64,000 nt of DNA from Embleya hyalina (GTDB lineage: Bacteria > Actinomycetota > Actinomycetes > Streptomycetales > Streptomycetaceae): assembly GCF_003967355.1 (NCBI RefSeq), contig NZ_BIFH01000015.1:376888-440887 (forward strand), in the 5' to 3' direction. The position numbers were made by a program, and so were the translations under genes. The notes below the pieces were generated by a model, which was given only the letters and a program-made list of their open reading frames with translations, was not told the origin of the DNA and made no database searches. Positions 42,474 through 50,680 of the stretch are shown one piece after another. Numbering within the stretch: position 1 is the stretch's first letter; each line of letters begins with the position of its first letter.

Positions 42474-42901
42474 TTGAGGTCTCCGGGATAATGAAGGTGG
42501 TCGGCGTCGATGCTAGGCGCTCTTGCGGTCCTGCACGCAAACCGGGGAGTCGACGCGAACCCCGGCCGTACCCGGCGGTAATGAGACACACGCGCACAGC
42601 GACGAACGGGCATGCGGAACCGCCCGTTCCGCCGTCGAGGACGCCCGTCACACGGCCAGAGTATGGGTCCGCGCACCATTCGAATGACAGAGCGGCCTAC
42701 CCTCGATCCATGTCGCCCACATCACACGAACCGGATCCGGCGATCGACCGGCACGGCGCCGGTCGGGGTCGGTCCGGCACGGGCGGGGCGATCGGAACGC
42801 TTGCCGGATATACCCCCCGGGGGTAAATTCGAAGACGTGGACGGTCACCCGATCGGGCCATGGACAGGTGGGAAACGGCCGCACGGACACGGGAGACGAC
42901 G
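42474..42901. other. Intergenic region between the DUF47 gene and csoR
   Basis: This 428-bp region divides two divergent units. It contains the CsoR operator near its right end. A short frame at 42710-42826 (38 codons) has TACCCT plus 6 nt before its ATG and ends inside the operator, but its composition is not convincing as a protein. No other feature is evident. Confidence 0.55.
42809..42828. promoter_or_regulatory. CsoR operator (copper-responsive)
   Basis: TACCCCCCGGGGGTA at 42811-42825, flanked by AT on both sides, is the G-tract pseudo-palindrome recognised by CsoR proteins. It lies 77 nt upstream of the csoR start, fitting autoregulation. Confidence 0.85.
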
Positions 42902-43264
42902 GTGGAACAGGATCCGCAGACGCCCAACACGAAGGCGACATCCGGTGCGTCGGGGCACGAAACCTCGGGACACGGCGCGTCGGGGCACGGCTACAGCGGG
43001 CGCAAGGACGAGCACCTGAAGCGGCTGCGTCGGGTCGAGGGGCAGATTCGCGGCCTGCAGCGCATGGTCTCCGAGGACGAGTACTGCATCGACATCCTCA
43101 CCCAGGTCTCGGCGGCGACCAAGGCGCTGCAGTCCTTCGCGCTCAGCCTGCTGGAGGAACACCTCGGGCACTGCGTGGCGAACGCGGTGGAAAAGGGCGG
43201 TCCGGAGGCGGAGGAGAAGGTCAAGGAGGCGTCCCAGGCGATCGCACGCCTGGTGCGCTCCTGA
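42902..43264 (+). CDS. csoR: Copper-sensing repressor CsoR
   Basis: The 120-residue protein is a DUF156/CsoR-family all-helical repressor. The Cu(I) ligands C-H-C are Cys62 (DEYCIDIL), His87 and Cys91 (EEHLGHC), which separates it from RcnR and FrmR. DNA-contacting basic residues lie in RKDEHLKRLRRVEGQIRGL. The first 33 residues are disordered and contain four Gly-His pairs that might also bind metal. I chose the GTG at 42902, with GGGAG 7 nt upstream, over an ATG at 42860 without a ribosome binding site. No copA or copZ follows, so its main targets lie elsewhere. Confidence 0.92.
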   Translation: MEQDPQTPNTKATSGASGHETSGHGASGHGYSGRKDEHLKRLRRVEGQIRGLQRMVSEDEYCIDILTQVSAATKALQSFALSLLEEHLGHCVANAVEKGGPEAEEKVKEASQAIARLVRS

Positions 43265-43457
43265 GGCCGCGGCGACGGGGGCCGGCCCTGCCGTGGGCGC
43301 CCGACCCCCAGCCGCCGGCCAGACCGAGCACGGCGTCGATCTGCGCCTGGGTGAGCGGACCCTCGCTCGCCGAGGCCGCGATCATCAGGTCCCCGTAGAG
43401 CTCGATCTCGTCGAGGACGACGTGGTCGTGCACGCGGCGATCGGAGAATCGTGACAC
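43221..43457 (-). CDS. Small conserved protein of unknown function
   Basis: The roughly 78-residue protein begins SRFSDRRVHDHVVLDEIELYGDLMIAASA and PLTQAQIDAVLGL, a helical segment conserved in Streptomyces small proteins as I recall. The final 25 residues are Gly/Pro/Arg-rich and run 44 nt into the converging csoR gene, so the conserved part may be the only functional piece. GAGGAGGTG lies just upstream; GTG at 43457 has the better spacing, while ATG at 43463 touches the site. I do not know a function. Confidence 0.65.
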   Translation of the reverse strand: MSRFSDRRVHDHVVLDEIELYGDLMIAASASEGPLTQAQIDAVLGLAGGWGSGAHGRAGPRRRGLRSAPGVRSPGTPP

Positions 43458-43599
43458 CCCCATCACCTCCTCGCGGCACACCTCGGACGGTCCTTCGGCC
43501 CATCCAGCGTAGAGGCGGCTCCTCGGCGCGAACATGACACGCCTGGGTCATTTGGGAACCGCCCGGAACGACGCCGCGGATGTGACCGGGGCCGCCCGG

Positions 43600-43623
43600 C
43601 GGACCGGGCCCGGGCCCGGTCCG
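43600..43623. terminator. 24-bp perfect palindrome downstream of the lipoprotein gene
   Basis: The sequence 43600-43623 is fully self-complementary (GGACCGGGCCC and its reverse complement). It begins 18 nt past the lipoprotein stop at 43641 and could form a terminator stem or act as a protein-binding site. Confidence 0.55.
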
Positions 43624-43640
43624 GCCGATGCCGGCAAGGT

Positions 43641-44528
43641 CTAGCCGCGTTTCGCGGGGGTGCCCGGTGGGGCCGCGGGCGGAGCCGGTGGCACGTAGAG
43701 GTCCTTGGCCTCGGGCGGTTTGACGTCGACCACGACGCCGAAGTCGTACAGCTCCGCGGCGGAGAGCACCTTCGTCGTCGGCGCGGACTTGGCCTCGTCC
43801 GGGCCCATCACGAACACGAACGACTCCTCGACCTTGCGCAGTCGACCGGCCTCGTCGAGGTAGGCGTCGAACGGGATCGGCGCGCCCTCGAAGGTCTTCA
43901 GCGCGGCGGCCAGCGGGCCGCGCACCTCCGGCGCGGTCAGGTCGTGCGCCTTGCGGATGTCCAGGGTGCCCTTGTAGTGCCGCACGGTGTCCGGGCCCAG
44001 CTTCTCGGTGCCCACCAGGACCACGTCGTCGTTGACCCCGCGCAGTATCTCGAAGGACGTCCCGGGGTCGGTGCCGCCGCCGCTGACCAGGTTGCCGTCG
44101 GCCAGCCCGTCGATCGCGAGGCGCACCCACTTGTCCTTGGGGATGCCGGGCGAGCCGTTCTTCATGTAGAGCGCTTCGGGGGTCAGGATCTCCTGGAGCG
44201 GCCCGGCGATGCCGGAGTCCTTGGGCGCGTCCACCGTGAGCGAACCGATGTGCCGGACGTAGTCGAACATGCCCTGGCCGGTGAGCTTCACGACGCGGTT
44301 GTCGCTCTGCATCGTCATCGTGGTGCGGGTGCGCGAACTCTTCGCGCCCGTGGTGACGTCGGCCGCCTTGCGCACGGCGGCGACCGCTTCCGACGGGCCG
44401 CCGCTCGCGGCCCCGCCACTGCCCTTGACCTGCGCTCCCTGCGGTTGCACGTCGTCGCCCTGACAGCCGGCGACGCCGGCCAGGACGAGGGCGCAACAGG
44501 CACTCGTGAGCGCGGTGCGGACCAACAT
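43641..44528 (-). CDS. Secreted lipoprotein, LppX/LprG-like
   Basis: The 295-residue protein has a lipoprotein signal with lipobox LAGVAGC (Cys22) and a Gly/Ser-rich linker. A domain follows with the pattern of LppX/LprAFG-type lipoproteins: AVAAVRKAADVTTGAKSSRT, TMTMQSDNRVVKLTGQGMFD, EILTPEALYMKNG and DAYLDEAGRLRKVEESFVF. It ends in a Pro/Ala-rich tail. Such folds have a hydrophobic cavity and may carry lipids. The start is ATG at 44528. It stands alone between the palindrome and a GntR regulator on the same strand. Confidence 0.8.
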   Translation of the reverse strand: MLVRTALTSACCALVLAGVAGCQGDDVQPQGAQVKGSGGAASGGPSEAVAAVRKAADVTTGAKSSRTRTTMTMQSDNRVVKLTGQGMFDYVRHIGSLTVDAPKDSGIAGPLQEILTPEALYMKNGSPGIPKDKWVRLAIDGLADGNLVSGGGTDPGTSFEILRGVNDDVVLVGTEKLGPDTVRHYKGTLDIRKAHDLTAPEVRGPLAAALKTFEGAPIPFDAYLDEAGRLRKVEESFVFVMGPDEAKSAPTTKVLSAAELYDFGVVVDVKPPEAKDLYVPPAPPAAPPGTPAKRG

Positions 44529-44617
44529 GTGGGGTTCTCCCGGATGCTCGGAATCCTCGCGTGACGGCCGGCCACGCGGCGGCGGCTCGACGGGACAACG
44601 AGCGAGCCGACGCCGGG

Positions 44618-45304
44618 TTACGGCCGTTCGGGGGATGCCGGGGCGGGCGGGCGCGATCGGGCCAGGTGTCGGCGGGTCGCCTCCTCGGCGCCCGCCGCGT
44701 CGCGGGCCTCGATCAGGTCGAGCAGCCGGTGGAACTCGGCGGCGATCGAGCCGTGTTCGGCCGCGTCCGGCGCCGGGCCGGGACCGTACAGCCGGGCCTG
44801 GGCCCGCAGTTCGGCGACCACCTTGACCAGGCGCGCGTTTCCGGCCAGGCCGAGCAGGTGCGCGTGGAAGCGGTCCTCGGCGTCCACGCGGTCCGCCACG
44901 TCGGCCCGCTCCGACGCGTCGGCGAGGTCGTCGACCAGCGCGCGCAGGCGCGGCAGTTCGTCCGCGCAGCCGTCCCGGGCGAGCCGGGCGACGGTCGGTA
45001 TCTCCAGGAGTTCGCGCAGGTCGTGCACGTCGGCCAGGTCCGCGGCGGACATCGCGCGCACCCGGAAGCCCTTGTTGCGGACCGGTTCGACGAGGCCGTC
45101 CTTGGCCAGGTCGAGCAGTGCCTCGCGCACCGGCGTGGCGGACACCCCGAACCGGCCAGCCAGGGCCGGCGCCGAGTAGACCACCCCCGGCCGCATCCGG
45201 CCGGCCACCAGCGCGGCCCGGATCGCCCGCGCGACCTGTTCGCGCAGGCTCAGCCGCTCGCCCAGTCGGCCCGCGTCCCGGCCGCCCTCGGTGTCGCTCC
45301 CCAT
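44618..45304 (-). CDS. GntR-family regulator (FCD/FadR type)
   Basis: The 228-residue protein has an N-terminal winged helix (LREQVARAIRAALVAGRMRPG, FGVSATPVREALLDLAKDGLV) and an all-helical FCD ligand domain (ADLADVHDLRELLEIPTVAR ... FHAHLLGLAGN ... EFHRLLDLIEARD). In the FCD domain, metal-binding His/Asp positions seem present (Asp, His in AEDRFHAHL; His near the C-terminus in EFHRLL). The effector is unknown. The start is ATG at 45304. Its neighbours do not point to a pathway. Confidence 0.88.
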   Translation of the reverse strand: MGSDTEGGRDAGRLGERLSLREQVARAIRAALVAGRMRPGVVYSAPALAGRFGVSATPVREALLDLAKDGLVEPVRNKGFRVRAMSAADLADVHDLRELLEIPTVARLARDGCADELPRLRALVDDLADASERADVADRVDAEDRFHAHLLGLAGNARLVKVVAELRAQARLYGPGPAPDAAEHGSIAAEFHRLLDLIEARDAAGAEEATRRHLARSRPPAPASPERP

Positions 45305-45332
45305 CGTGTCCGCCCCCTCGGCCGCGCCGCCG

Positions 45333-45968
45333 TCATCCCGCCGGACGCGGCTCGGCCGTGACCAGTGGCCGCAGCGGTCCGCGTTCGACCATCCGCACCA
45401 CCGGCTCCAGGAGGCGGCCCACGAACATCGAGCCGACCAGCGCGACCAGCGCGCCGAGCGCGAACCCGGCGAGCACGTCGGTCGGGTAGTGCACGCCCAC
45501 GTAGAGCCGGGCGAAGCCGGTGAACACCGCGGCGAGCACCGCGAGGACGCCGATCCGGCGGTCCACCAGCAGGATCCCGACCGCGAGCGCCATCGTGGTC
45601 AGCGCGTGGTCGGAGGCGAACGACGGGTCGGTCTTGCCCTGCACGAGCACGTGCAACCCGTCGTGGCTCAGGAAGGGGCGCGGCCGGTCCACCCAGTCGC
45701 GCAGCGGCGCGTTGGCCAACTCCGCCACCAGGGCCGCGAGCGGGGCCCACACGAGGCCGGCCACGGCCGCGACGTGGTCCGGCCGGGAGCGTATCCGCCA
45801 CCACGCGAGCAGGCCGAGCACGGCGAGTACGGCGAACATGCCGTACTCGCCCATGAACTCCATGCCGCCGTGCGCCCAGGAGGTGTGTTCGGTGAGTCCG
45901 TTGACGTCCCGCAGGACCTCGATGTCGAGGTTGTCGTCCGTACTCTCCGCCAGGACCTGCAAGGACAC
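45333..45968 (-). CDS. PAP2-family membrane phosphatase
   Basis: The 211-residue integral membrane protein has the three PAP2 motifs: RDWVDRPRP (about 90-98), PSFASDHA (about 115-122) and ARLYVGVHYPTDV (about 153-165) with catalytic His160. About five membrane helices are predicted. Targets could be undecaprenyl diphosphate or phosphatidyl phosphates. The start is GTG at 45968 with AAAGGGG upstream. It lies 111 nt after the exporter ATPase gene on the same strand, so lipid-carrier recycling for the adjacent polymer pathway is possible but not shown. Confidence 0.88.
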   Translation of the reverse strand: MSLQVLAESTDDNLDIEVLRDVNGLTEHTSWAHGGMEFMGEYGMFAVLAVLGLLAWWRIRSRPDHVAAVAGLVWAPLAALVAELANAPLRDWVDRPRPFLSHDGLHVLVQGKTDPSFASDHALTTMALAVGILLVDRRIGVLAVLAAVFTGFARLYVGVHYPTDVLAGFALGALVALVGSMFVGRLLEPVVRMVERGPLRPLVTAEPRPAG

Positions 45969-45984
45969 CGGTGAACCCCTTTGC

Positions 45985-46035
45985 GTGGTGCGTGTGGTGC
46001 TTGTGGTGCGGGTGGTGCGTGTCGTACCGGCGTTG
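45985..46035. repeat. GTGGTG/GTGCGTGTG simple repeat
   Basis: A GT-rich simple repeat fills the gap between the exporter ATPase gene and the PAP2 gene. No gene is visible in the gap. Confidence 0.5.
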
Positions 46036-46079
46036 CCGCCGTGGTGCCGCTGCCGCCTGGACCCGGGTGGGGCCGGGGG

Positions 46080-46943
46080 CTACTTGCCCTCGTAGGCGTC
46101 GACGACCTCCGTCGTCGGACCGTCCATCTTGATCACGCCCTGGTCGAGCCAGATCACCCGATCGCAGGTGTCCCGGATCGACTTCATGCTGTGGCTGACC
46201 AGGAAGACCGTGCCCGCCTCCTCGCGGAGCCGGCGGATCCGCGCCTCGCTCTTGAGCTGGAAGTCGCGGTCGCCGGTGGCCAGCGCCTCGTCGATCATCA
46301 GCACGTCGTGCGTGCGCGCGGCCGCGATGGAGAACCGCAGGCGGGAGGCCATGCCGGACGAGTACGTCCGCATCGGCAGCCGGAGGAAGTCCTTGCCGTT
46401 GTAGTTGTTCAGCCCGGAGAACGTGGCGATGTCGTCGTACTTGTCGTCGGCCTCGCGCTGGGTCATGCCCATCGCCAGGCAGCCCAGGATGATGTTCCGC
46501 TCACCGGTGAGGTCGTTCATCATCGCGGCGTTGACGCCCAGGAGCGACGGCTGGCCGTCGCTGTAGATCTTGCCGGTGGTGGGCGGCAACAGGCCGGCGA
46601 TGCAGCGCAGGATCGTGCTCTTGCCCGAACCGTTGCGCCCGATCAGGCCGATCGCCTGACCCTTGTAGGCGACGAAGCTGACGCCGCGCACGGCGTGCAC
46701 CTCGGTGATGCCCGCCGCCTTCTTGCGCAGCGCGAGCCGGGACAGCGCGGAGGTGGCGCTGCCCTTGCCCGCGGCGGCGCCGTGCACCCGGTAGATCAGG
46801 TGCACGTCGTCGACCACCACGGTCGGCGGCATCTCCTCCTGCGGCTGCTGCGCGGCACCCTGCTCGGGCACGTCGACCTCGGACTTCGCTTCGGACTTCG
46901 CGCCGGCCTCGGCCAAACTCATGATCGCGGGCTGCTCAGCCAC
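46080..46943 (-). CDS. Polysaccharide/teichoic-acid exporter ATPase (TagH/Wzt-like)
   Basis: The 287-residue ATPase has a disordered 40-residue lead, then Walker A LIGRNGSGKST, the Q-loop region and the signature YSSGMASRLRFSIAAA. Walker B is DVLMIDEALATGD and the H-loop is LVSHSMKSIRD. The IDEALATGD and SSGM forms are typical of TagH/Wzt/KpsT exporters that move lipid-linked polymers, not of importers. There is no C-terminal carbohydrate-binding domain, so it is the short type. It overlaps the permease gene by 8 nt. Confidence 0.92.
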   Translation of the reverse strand: MAEQPAIMSLAEAGAKSEAKSEVDVPEQGAAQQPQEEMPPTVVVDDVHLIYRVHGAAAGKGSATSALSRLALRKKAAGITEVHAVRGVSFVAYKGQAIGLIGRNGSGKSTILRCIAGLLPPTTGKIYSDGQPSLLGVNAAMMNDLTGERNIILGCLAMGMTQREADDKYDDIATFSGLNNYNGKDFLRLPMRTYSSGMASRLRFSIAAARTHDVLMIDEALATGDRDFQLKSEARIRRLREEAGTVFLVSHSMKSIRDTCDRVIWLDQGVIKMDGPTTEVVDAYEGK

Positions 46944-47856
46944 TGCCGTACCTCTCTTCCGCCTTCCAGAAGTACACGTATCCGCCGATGCCCATCACCA
47001 GCGCCCAGCCCACCGCGTAGCCCCACACGTGCAGCGGCAGGGTGTGGTGGCTGTCGATGAGCGAGTCGCGGATCACCTCGATGTAGACCGCTCCCGGGTT
47101 CGCCTCCAGCACCCGGGCCACCCAGCCGGGCGCCTTGTCGGTGTAGGAGTCCAGGCTGTAGAACACGCCGCTGAGGTACAGCCAGGTGCGCAGCACGAAC
47201 GGCAGCAGCTGCTTGATGTCCACCAGCACCGCGCCGATCCGGGCCAGGACCAGGCTCAGACCGACGTTGAAGACGAACTGCAGCACCAGCGCGGGCACCA
47301 CCAGGAGCCACTTCAGGGTGAGCGGCTCGCCGGTGCCCAGCACGATCGCGCACAGCACGACCATCGAGAACAGCAGCTGCTGGAGCTGAACGATGGTGAA
47401 CGAGATCGGCAGGCACGCGCGGGGGAAGTGCAGTGCCCGGATCAGATTGAGCTGGTCGCTGATCGCCCGGCTGCCCGCGAGCACCGCGCTCTGCGTGAAG
47501 GTGAACACGAAGACGCCGGTGACCAGGAAGGCGACGTAGTTGTCGATGCCCTCCTTGGTCTGCACCAGGTAGCCGAAGATCAGGTAGTACACGGCCGCGT
47601 TCATCAGCGGCGTGAGCACCTGCCACACCTGGCCGAGCTTGGCCGTGCTGTAGGTGGCCCGGGTCTTGGCGTTGGCGAAGGCCACGATGAAGTGGCGCCG
47701 GGCCCAGAGCTGCCCGCTGTACGCGAACAGCCCGGGGCGGGCACCACTGACCGTCAGCTTGTAGCGGGCGGCGAGGTCCGCCAGTGGTTCGCTGGAACCG
47801 GGGGGTGCCGACGTCCCCTGTGGGCTAAGGGTGTCGGCCTGCACGCTGTTGGCCAC
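46936..47856 (-). CDS. ABC-2 type polysaccharide/teichoic-acid export permease (TagG/Wzm-like)
   Basis: The 306-residue permease has six hydrophobic segments and the ABC-2 pattern: a cytoplasmic amphipathic N-terminus (LFAYSGQLWARRHFIVAFAN) and YSTAKLGQVWQVLTPLMNAA leading into helix 1. RALHFPRACLPISFTIVQL is the typical interface stretch. It pairs with the downstream ATPase. The start is GTG at 47856 with a weak ribosome binding site, 58 nt after the glycosyltransferase gene. Confidence 0.92.
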   Translation of the reverse strand: MANSVQADTLSPQGTSAPPGSSEPLADLAARYKLTVSGARPGLFAYSGQLWARRHFIVAFANAKTRATYSTAKLGQVWQVLTPLMNAAVYYLIFGYLVQTKEGIDNYVAFLVTGVFVFTFTQSAVLAGSRAISDQLNLIRALHFPRACLPISFTIVQLQQLLFSMVVLCAIVLGTGEPLTLKWLLVVPALVLQFVFNVGLSLVLARIGAVLVDIKQLLPFVLRTWLYLSGVFYSLDSYTDKAPGWVARVLEANPGAVYIEVIRDSLIDSHHTLPLHVWGYAVGWALVMGIGGYVYFWKAEERYGSG

Positions 47857-47914
47857 GTTGACACTTTCATGTGCGTCGGGTCGAAATCGATACGGTACGG
47901 GGAATTCCAGCCTG

Positions 47915-48853
47915 TCAGATCACGGGCGGACGGCCGAGCCTGGTCATCCGCCAGACCGTTCGCCAGGACATCGGTCGGCGCGGGCCGGCGGGGGTCCGCC
48001 AGCCCTCCCGGAAGCCGGCCGCCCAGGCCCTGGCGTTCTCCTTGGACGGTCGGCGGGCGGCGGTGAGCACCACCCAGGTACCCAGGTAGGCGGGCACGAT
48101 CGGCCACGGCAGATTGCGCCGGGCCAGGTAGACGCGGTTGCGCGCGTTCATCCGGAAGTAGGAGGCGTGCCGGGCCGGGCTGGTCTTGGGGTGCTCCAGC
48201 ACGATGTCGGCGCGGTACTCGATCTCCCAGCCCGCGTCGAGCGTGCGCCAGGCCAGGTCGGTCTCCTCGTGCGCGTAGAAGAAGTCGTCGGGCAGCCCGC
48301 CGACCTCGCGCAGCACCGCGGCGCGCACCGCGGCGGCGCCGCCCAGGAAGGTGGTCACCGGGCCGGAGTGCAGCGGGTCGCCGACCCGGATCCGGGGCAC
48401 GTGCCGGCGCTGGGTCTCGCCGCTGTCCGGATCCACGATGCGGAAGGAGACGATGCCCAGGCGCGGGTTGGCCGCGAACGCCTCGCGCAGCAGGCGGCCG
48501 GCGTCGGTGCCGCCGAGCCTGCCGTCGTCGTCGAGGAAGAGCACCACGTCGGTGTCGGCCGGCAGGGCGTCGGTGCCGACGTTGCGGCCGGCGGGGATGC
48601 CCACGTTCTTCGGCAGGGCGACGCCCACCGCGCCCTCGGGCAGCTCCGGCAGCGGCCCGCCGTTGGCCACCACGACCACGGCCATCGACTCGCCGTCCTG
48701 GTCGGCGACCGAGCGCAGCAGTCGGTCCAGCTCGTGCGGGCGGTCGCCCATGGTCAGCACCACCGCGCCGAGCGCCAGGTGGCCGGCGTCGGGGGTGCCG
48801 GGCCGGTCGCCGGCGCCGTCGGCCCGCTGCCCCTCGGCAGCCTCGGCGGTCAC
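47915..48853 (-). CDS. GT2-family glycosyltransferase
   Basis: The 312-residue enzyme has a GT-A fold with ALGAVVLTMGDRPHELDRLL at the N-terminus and the metal-binding DXD in VLFLDDDGRL. ALPKNVGIPAGRNVGTDAL and FFYAHEETDLAWRTLDAG, the acceptor/base motif with the ED pair, follow. The C-terminal part (ARNRVYLARRNLPWPIV) resembles rhamnosyl- or galactofuranosyl-transferase-like GT2 enzymes. The start is GTG at 48853, overlapping the phosphatidyltransferase stop (GTGA). Donor and acceptor are unknown. Confidence 0.9.
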   Translation of the reverse strand: MTAEAAEGQRADGAGDRPGTPDAGHLALGAVVLTMGDRPHELDRLLRSVADQDGESMAVVVVANGGPLPELPEGAVGVALPKNVGIPAGRNVGTDALPADTDVVLFLDDDGRLGGTDAGRLLREAFAANPRLGIVSFRIVDPDSGETQRRHVPRIRVGDPLHSGPVTTFLGGAAAVRAAVLREVGGLPDDFFYAHEETDLAWRTLDAGWEIEYRADIVLEHPKTSPARHASYFRMNARNRVYLARRNLPWPIVPAYLGTWVVLTAARRPSKENARAWAAGFREGWRTPAGPRRPMSWRTVWRMTRLGRPPVI

Positions 48854-49632
48854 CGGAGCCTGCTCGACATGAGCACGCTGACCAGGTGCAGCACGGTCTG
48901 CAGGAGGGCGATGGCGGCCAGCGCGGTGACCGCGATCCGGCTGTAGAGCAGGCCGCCGTCGTCGGCCACCAGGTCGAGCACGCCGGCCAGGAGCAGGAAG
49001 ATCGACGCCTCGACGGCGCCGACCAGGCGGTGGAACTTGAGCGAGGCGACCACCTTGCGCGCGCTCGCCGCGCCCGAGGAGCGCGGCACGGCGGCGGCGT
49101 CCTGTACGGGCGGCAGGCCGCTCTTCGCGCGGGCGCCGTCGACCAGGTCGGTCTCGGACTTGATCAGGATCGCGCCGAGGGCGGCGACCACGCCGAGCGT
49201 GGCGTAGCCGTTGAAGCCGCCGCCGTCCAGGACGCCCGCCGCGTGCAGGCCGGCGCCGGAGAGCAGCGCGGCCTCGGACAGGTAGTGGCCGACCCGGTCG
49301 AGGTAGACCCCGGTGACCGAGGTCTGCCGGCGCCAGCGGGCCACCTCGCCGTCGACGCAGTCGAGCAGCAGGTAGAGCTGCACCAGGATCAGCGCGGCGA
49401 GCGGTCCGGCGATGCCGGGCAGGATCAGCGCGGCGCCGGCGGCGATGCCCGCGAGGATCATCATGTAGGTGAGCCCGTTGGGCGTCACCCGGGTCCCGAC
49501 GATGCGTCGGGTGACCTGGAGGGAGATCTGCCGCATGTAGATGCGGCCGGCCCAGTGTTCGCCACTGCGCCGGTCGAGCAGTCCCTCGGGGTGTACGACC
49601 GAGCGAAGCTCAGCCGCCGTAGGTGTGGACAT
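48850..49632 (-). CDS. CDP-alcohol phosphatidyltransferase-family membrane enzyme with altered motif
   Basis: The 260-residue protein has about six membrane helices and the CDP-OH-P motif DCVDGEVARW beginning at Asp91. The family pattern D-x2-D-G-x2-A-R-x8-G-x3-D-x3-D is kept at Asp91, Asp94, Gly95, Ala98, Arg99, Gly108 and Asp112, but the last Asp is His116 (LDRVGHYL). That Asp is normally the catalytic base. Either this is a subfamily with a different alcohol donor or base, or activity is lost. The start is ATG at 49632, overlapping the dehydrogenase-like gene by 23 nt. Confidence 0.85.
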   Translation of the reverse strand: MSTPTAAELRSVVHPEGLLDRRSGEHWAGRIYMRQISLQVTRRIVGTRVTPNGLTYMMILAGIAAGAALILPGIAGPLAALILVQLYLLLDCVDGEVARWRRQTSVTGVYLDRVGHYLSEAALLSGAGLHAAGVLDGGGFNGYATLGVVAALGAILIKSETDLVDGARAKSGLPPVQDAAAVPRSSGAASARKVVASLKFHRLVGAVEASIFLLLAGVLDLVADDGGLLYSRIAVTALAAIALLQTVLHLVSVLMSSRLR

Positions 49633-50680
49633 ATTCGGTCACCGAATCCCGGATGGCGTCGTGGTCGAGGTCGAGATGTTCGAGGATGGTGAAACGTCCC
49701 GGGCGGGTCTGCGGCGCGTGACTCACCACCGCCGTGAACTCGTCGATGGTCAGGCCGAGATGCTCCGGCACGACCGGCAGCCTGTGCCGATCGAGGGTGC
49801 TCGTCAAGAGCCTGGTCAGCGCCTCGTCGCCGCGCAGGTGGGTGGCGAACGCGGCGCCCAGGCCGACCTGTTCGCCGTGCAGCCCGTCGTGTCCGTCGCG
49901 CTCGCCGTAGAGCAGGTCGATGGCGTGCGAGATCTCGTGGCAGGCACCGCTGCACGGGCGGGTGGTGCCGGCCACCGACATCGCTATCCCGGAGAGCACC
50001 AGGCCCTCGGTCAGCGCGACCAGGAAGTCGTCGTCCTCGATGCCGCCCGGGCGGTGCAGCATCGAGTCGCCGGAGGTACGGGCCAGCGCGACCGCGAGGC
50101 CGTCCAGCGGCTCGCCGGTGATCCGGTGGGACAACTCCCAGTCGGCCACCGCGCACAGGTTCGACAACGACTCGCCGATCCCGGAGCGCACGAAGCGCTG
50201 CGGCGCGGCCCGGACCAGGTCCAGGTCGACCACCAGCGCGATCGGCGTGGGCACGCCGTAGGAACCGCGGCCCGCGTCGTTGTCGAGGATGCTCACCGGC
50301 GAGGCGATGCCGTCGTGGGCGAGGTTGGTGGCGACCGCGACCATGGGCAGGCCCACGCGCGCGGCGGCGTACTTGGTGGCGTCCAGGACCCGGCCGCCGC
50401 CGAGGCCGACCACCGCGTCGTAGGCGCCGCCGCGCATGCGGTCGGCCAGGTCGACCGCCGCGGTCAGCGTGCCGCCGCCCACCGAGTACCACTCGGCCCC
50501 CGGCAGTTGCGGGGCGAACCGCTCGCGCAGCCCGGCGCCGGAGCCCTCGCTGACCACGACCGCGATCCGCCCCGAGGTGGAGACCCGACGGTCGGCCAGG
50601 ATGCCGGCCAGGTCGGCGACCGCGCCCGCGCGGATGTCGACGGTGAGCGGTGTGGGGACCAGTCGGGTCAGTACCGGCAC
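49610..50680 (-). CDS. sn-Glycerol-1-phosphate dehydrogenase-like (EgsA/AraM) iron-containing dehydrogenase
   Basis: The roughly 356-residue protein is an iron-containing-alcohol-dehydrogenase-superfamily member. The nucleotide loop is VVGLGGGRVLDATKYAA. The metal-binding part includes NLAHDGIASPVS (Asp), CHEISHAIDLL (His) and DGLHGEQVGLG (His), matching archaeal G1P dehydrogenase and bacterial AraM more than glycerol dehydrogenase. It would reduce DHAP or a related keto-phosphate to a polyol phosphate with NAD(P)H. The GTG at 50680 gives a 13-nt overlap with the nucleotidyltransferase gene. The substrate is not proven. Confidence 0.82.
   Translation of the reverse strand: MPVLTRLVPTPLTVDIRAGAVADLAGILADRRVSTSGRIAVVVSEGSGAGLRERFAPQLPGAEWYSVGGGTLTAAVDLADRMRGGAYDAVVGLGGGRVLDATKYAAARVGLPMVAVATNLAHDGIASPVSILDNDAGRGSYGVPTPIALVVDLDLVRAAPQRFVRSGIGESLSNLCAVADWELSHRITGEPLDGLAVALARTSGDSMLHRPGGIEDDDFLVALTEGLVLSGIAMSVAGTTRPCSGACHEISHAIDLLYGERDGHDGLHGEQVGLGAAFATHLRGDEALTRLLTSTLDRHRLPVVPEHLGLTIDEFTAVVSHAPQTRPGRFTILEHLDLDHDAIRDSVTEYVHTYGG

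Noticed and set aside
42710-42826. Short frame with a leaderless-type TACCCT box before its ATG, ending in the CsoR operator
   Set aside because: Only 38 codons of Gly/Arg/Thr-rich, non-descript composition and no ribosome binding site; the stop falls inside the operator. It is more likely that the box belongs to an untranslated transcript or is chance.
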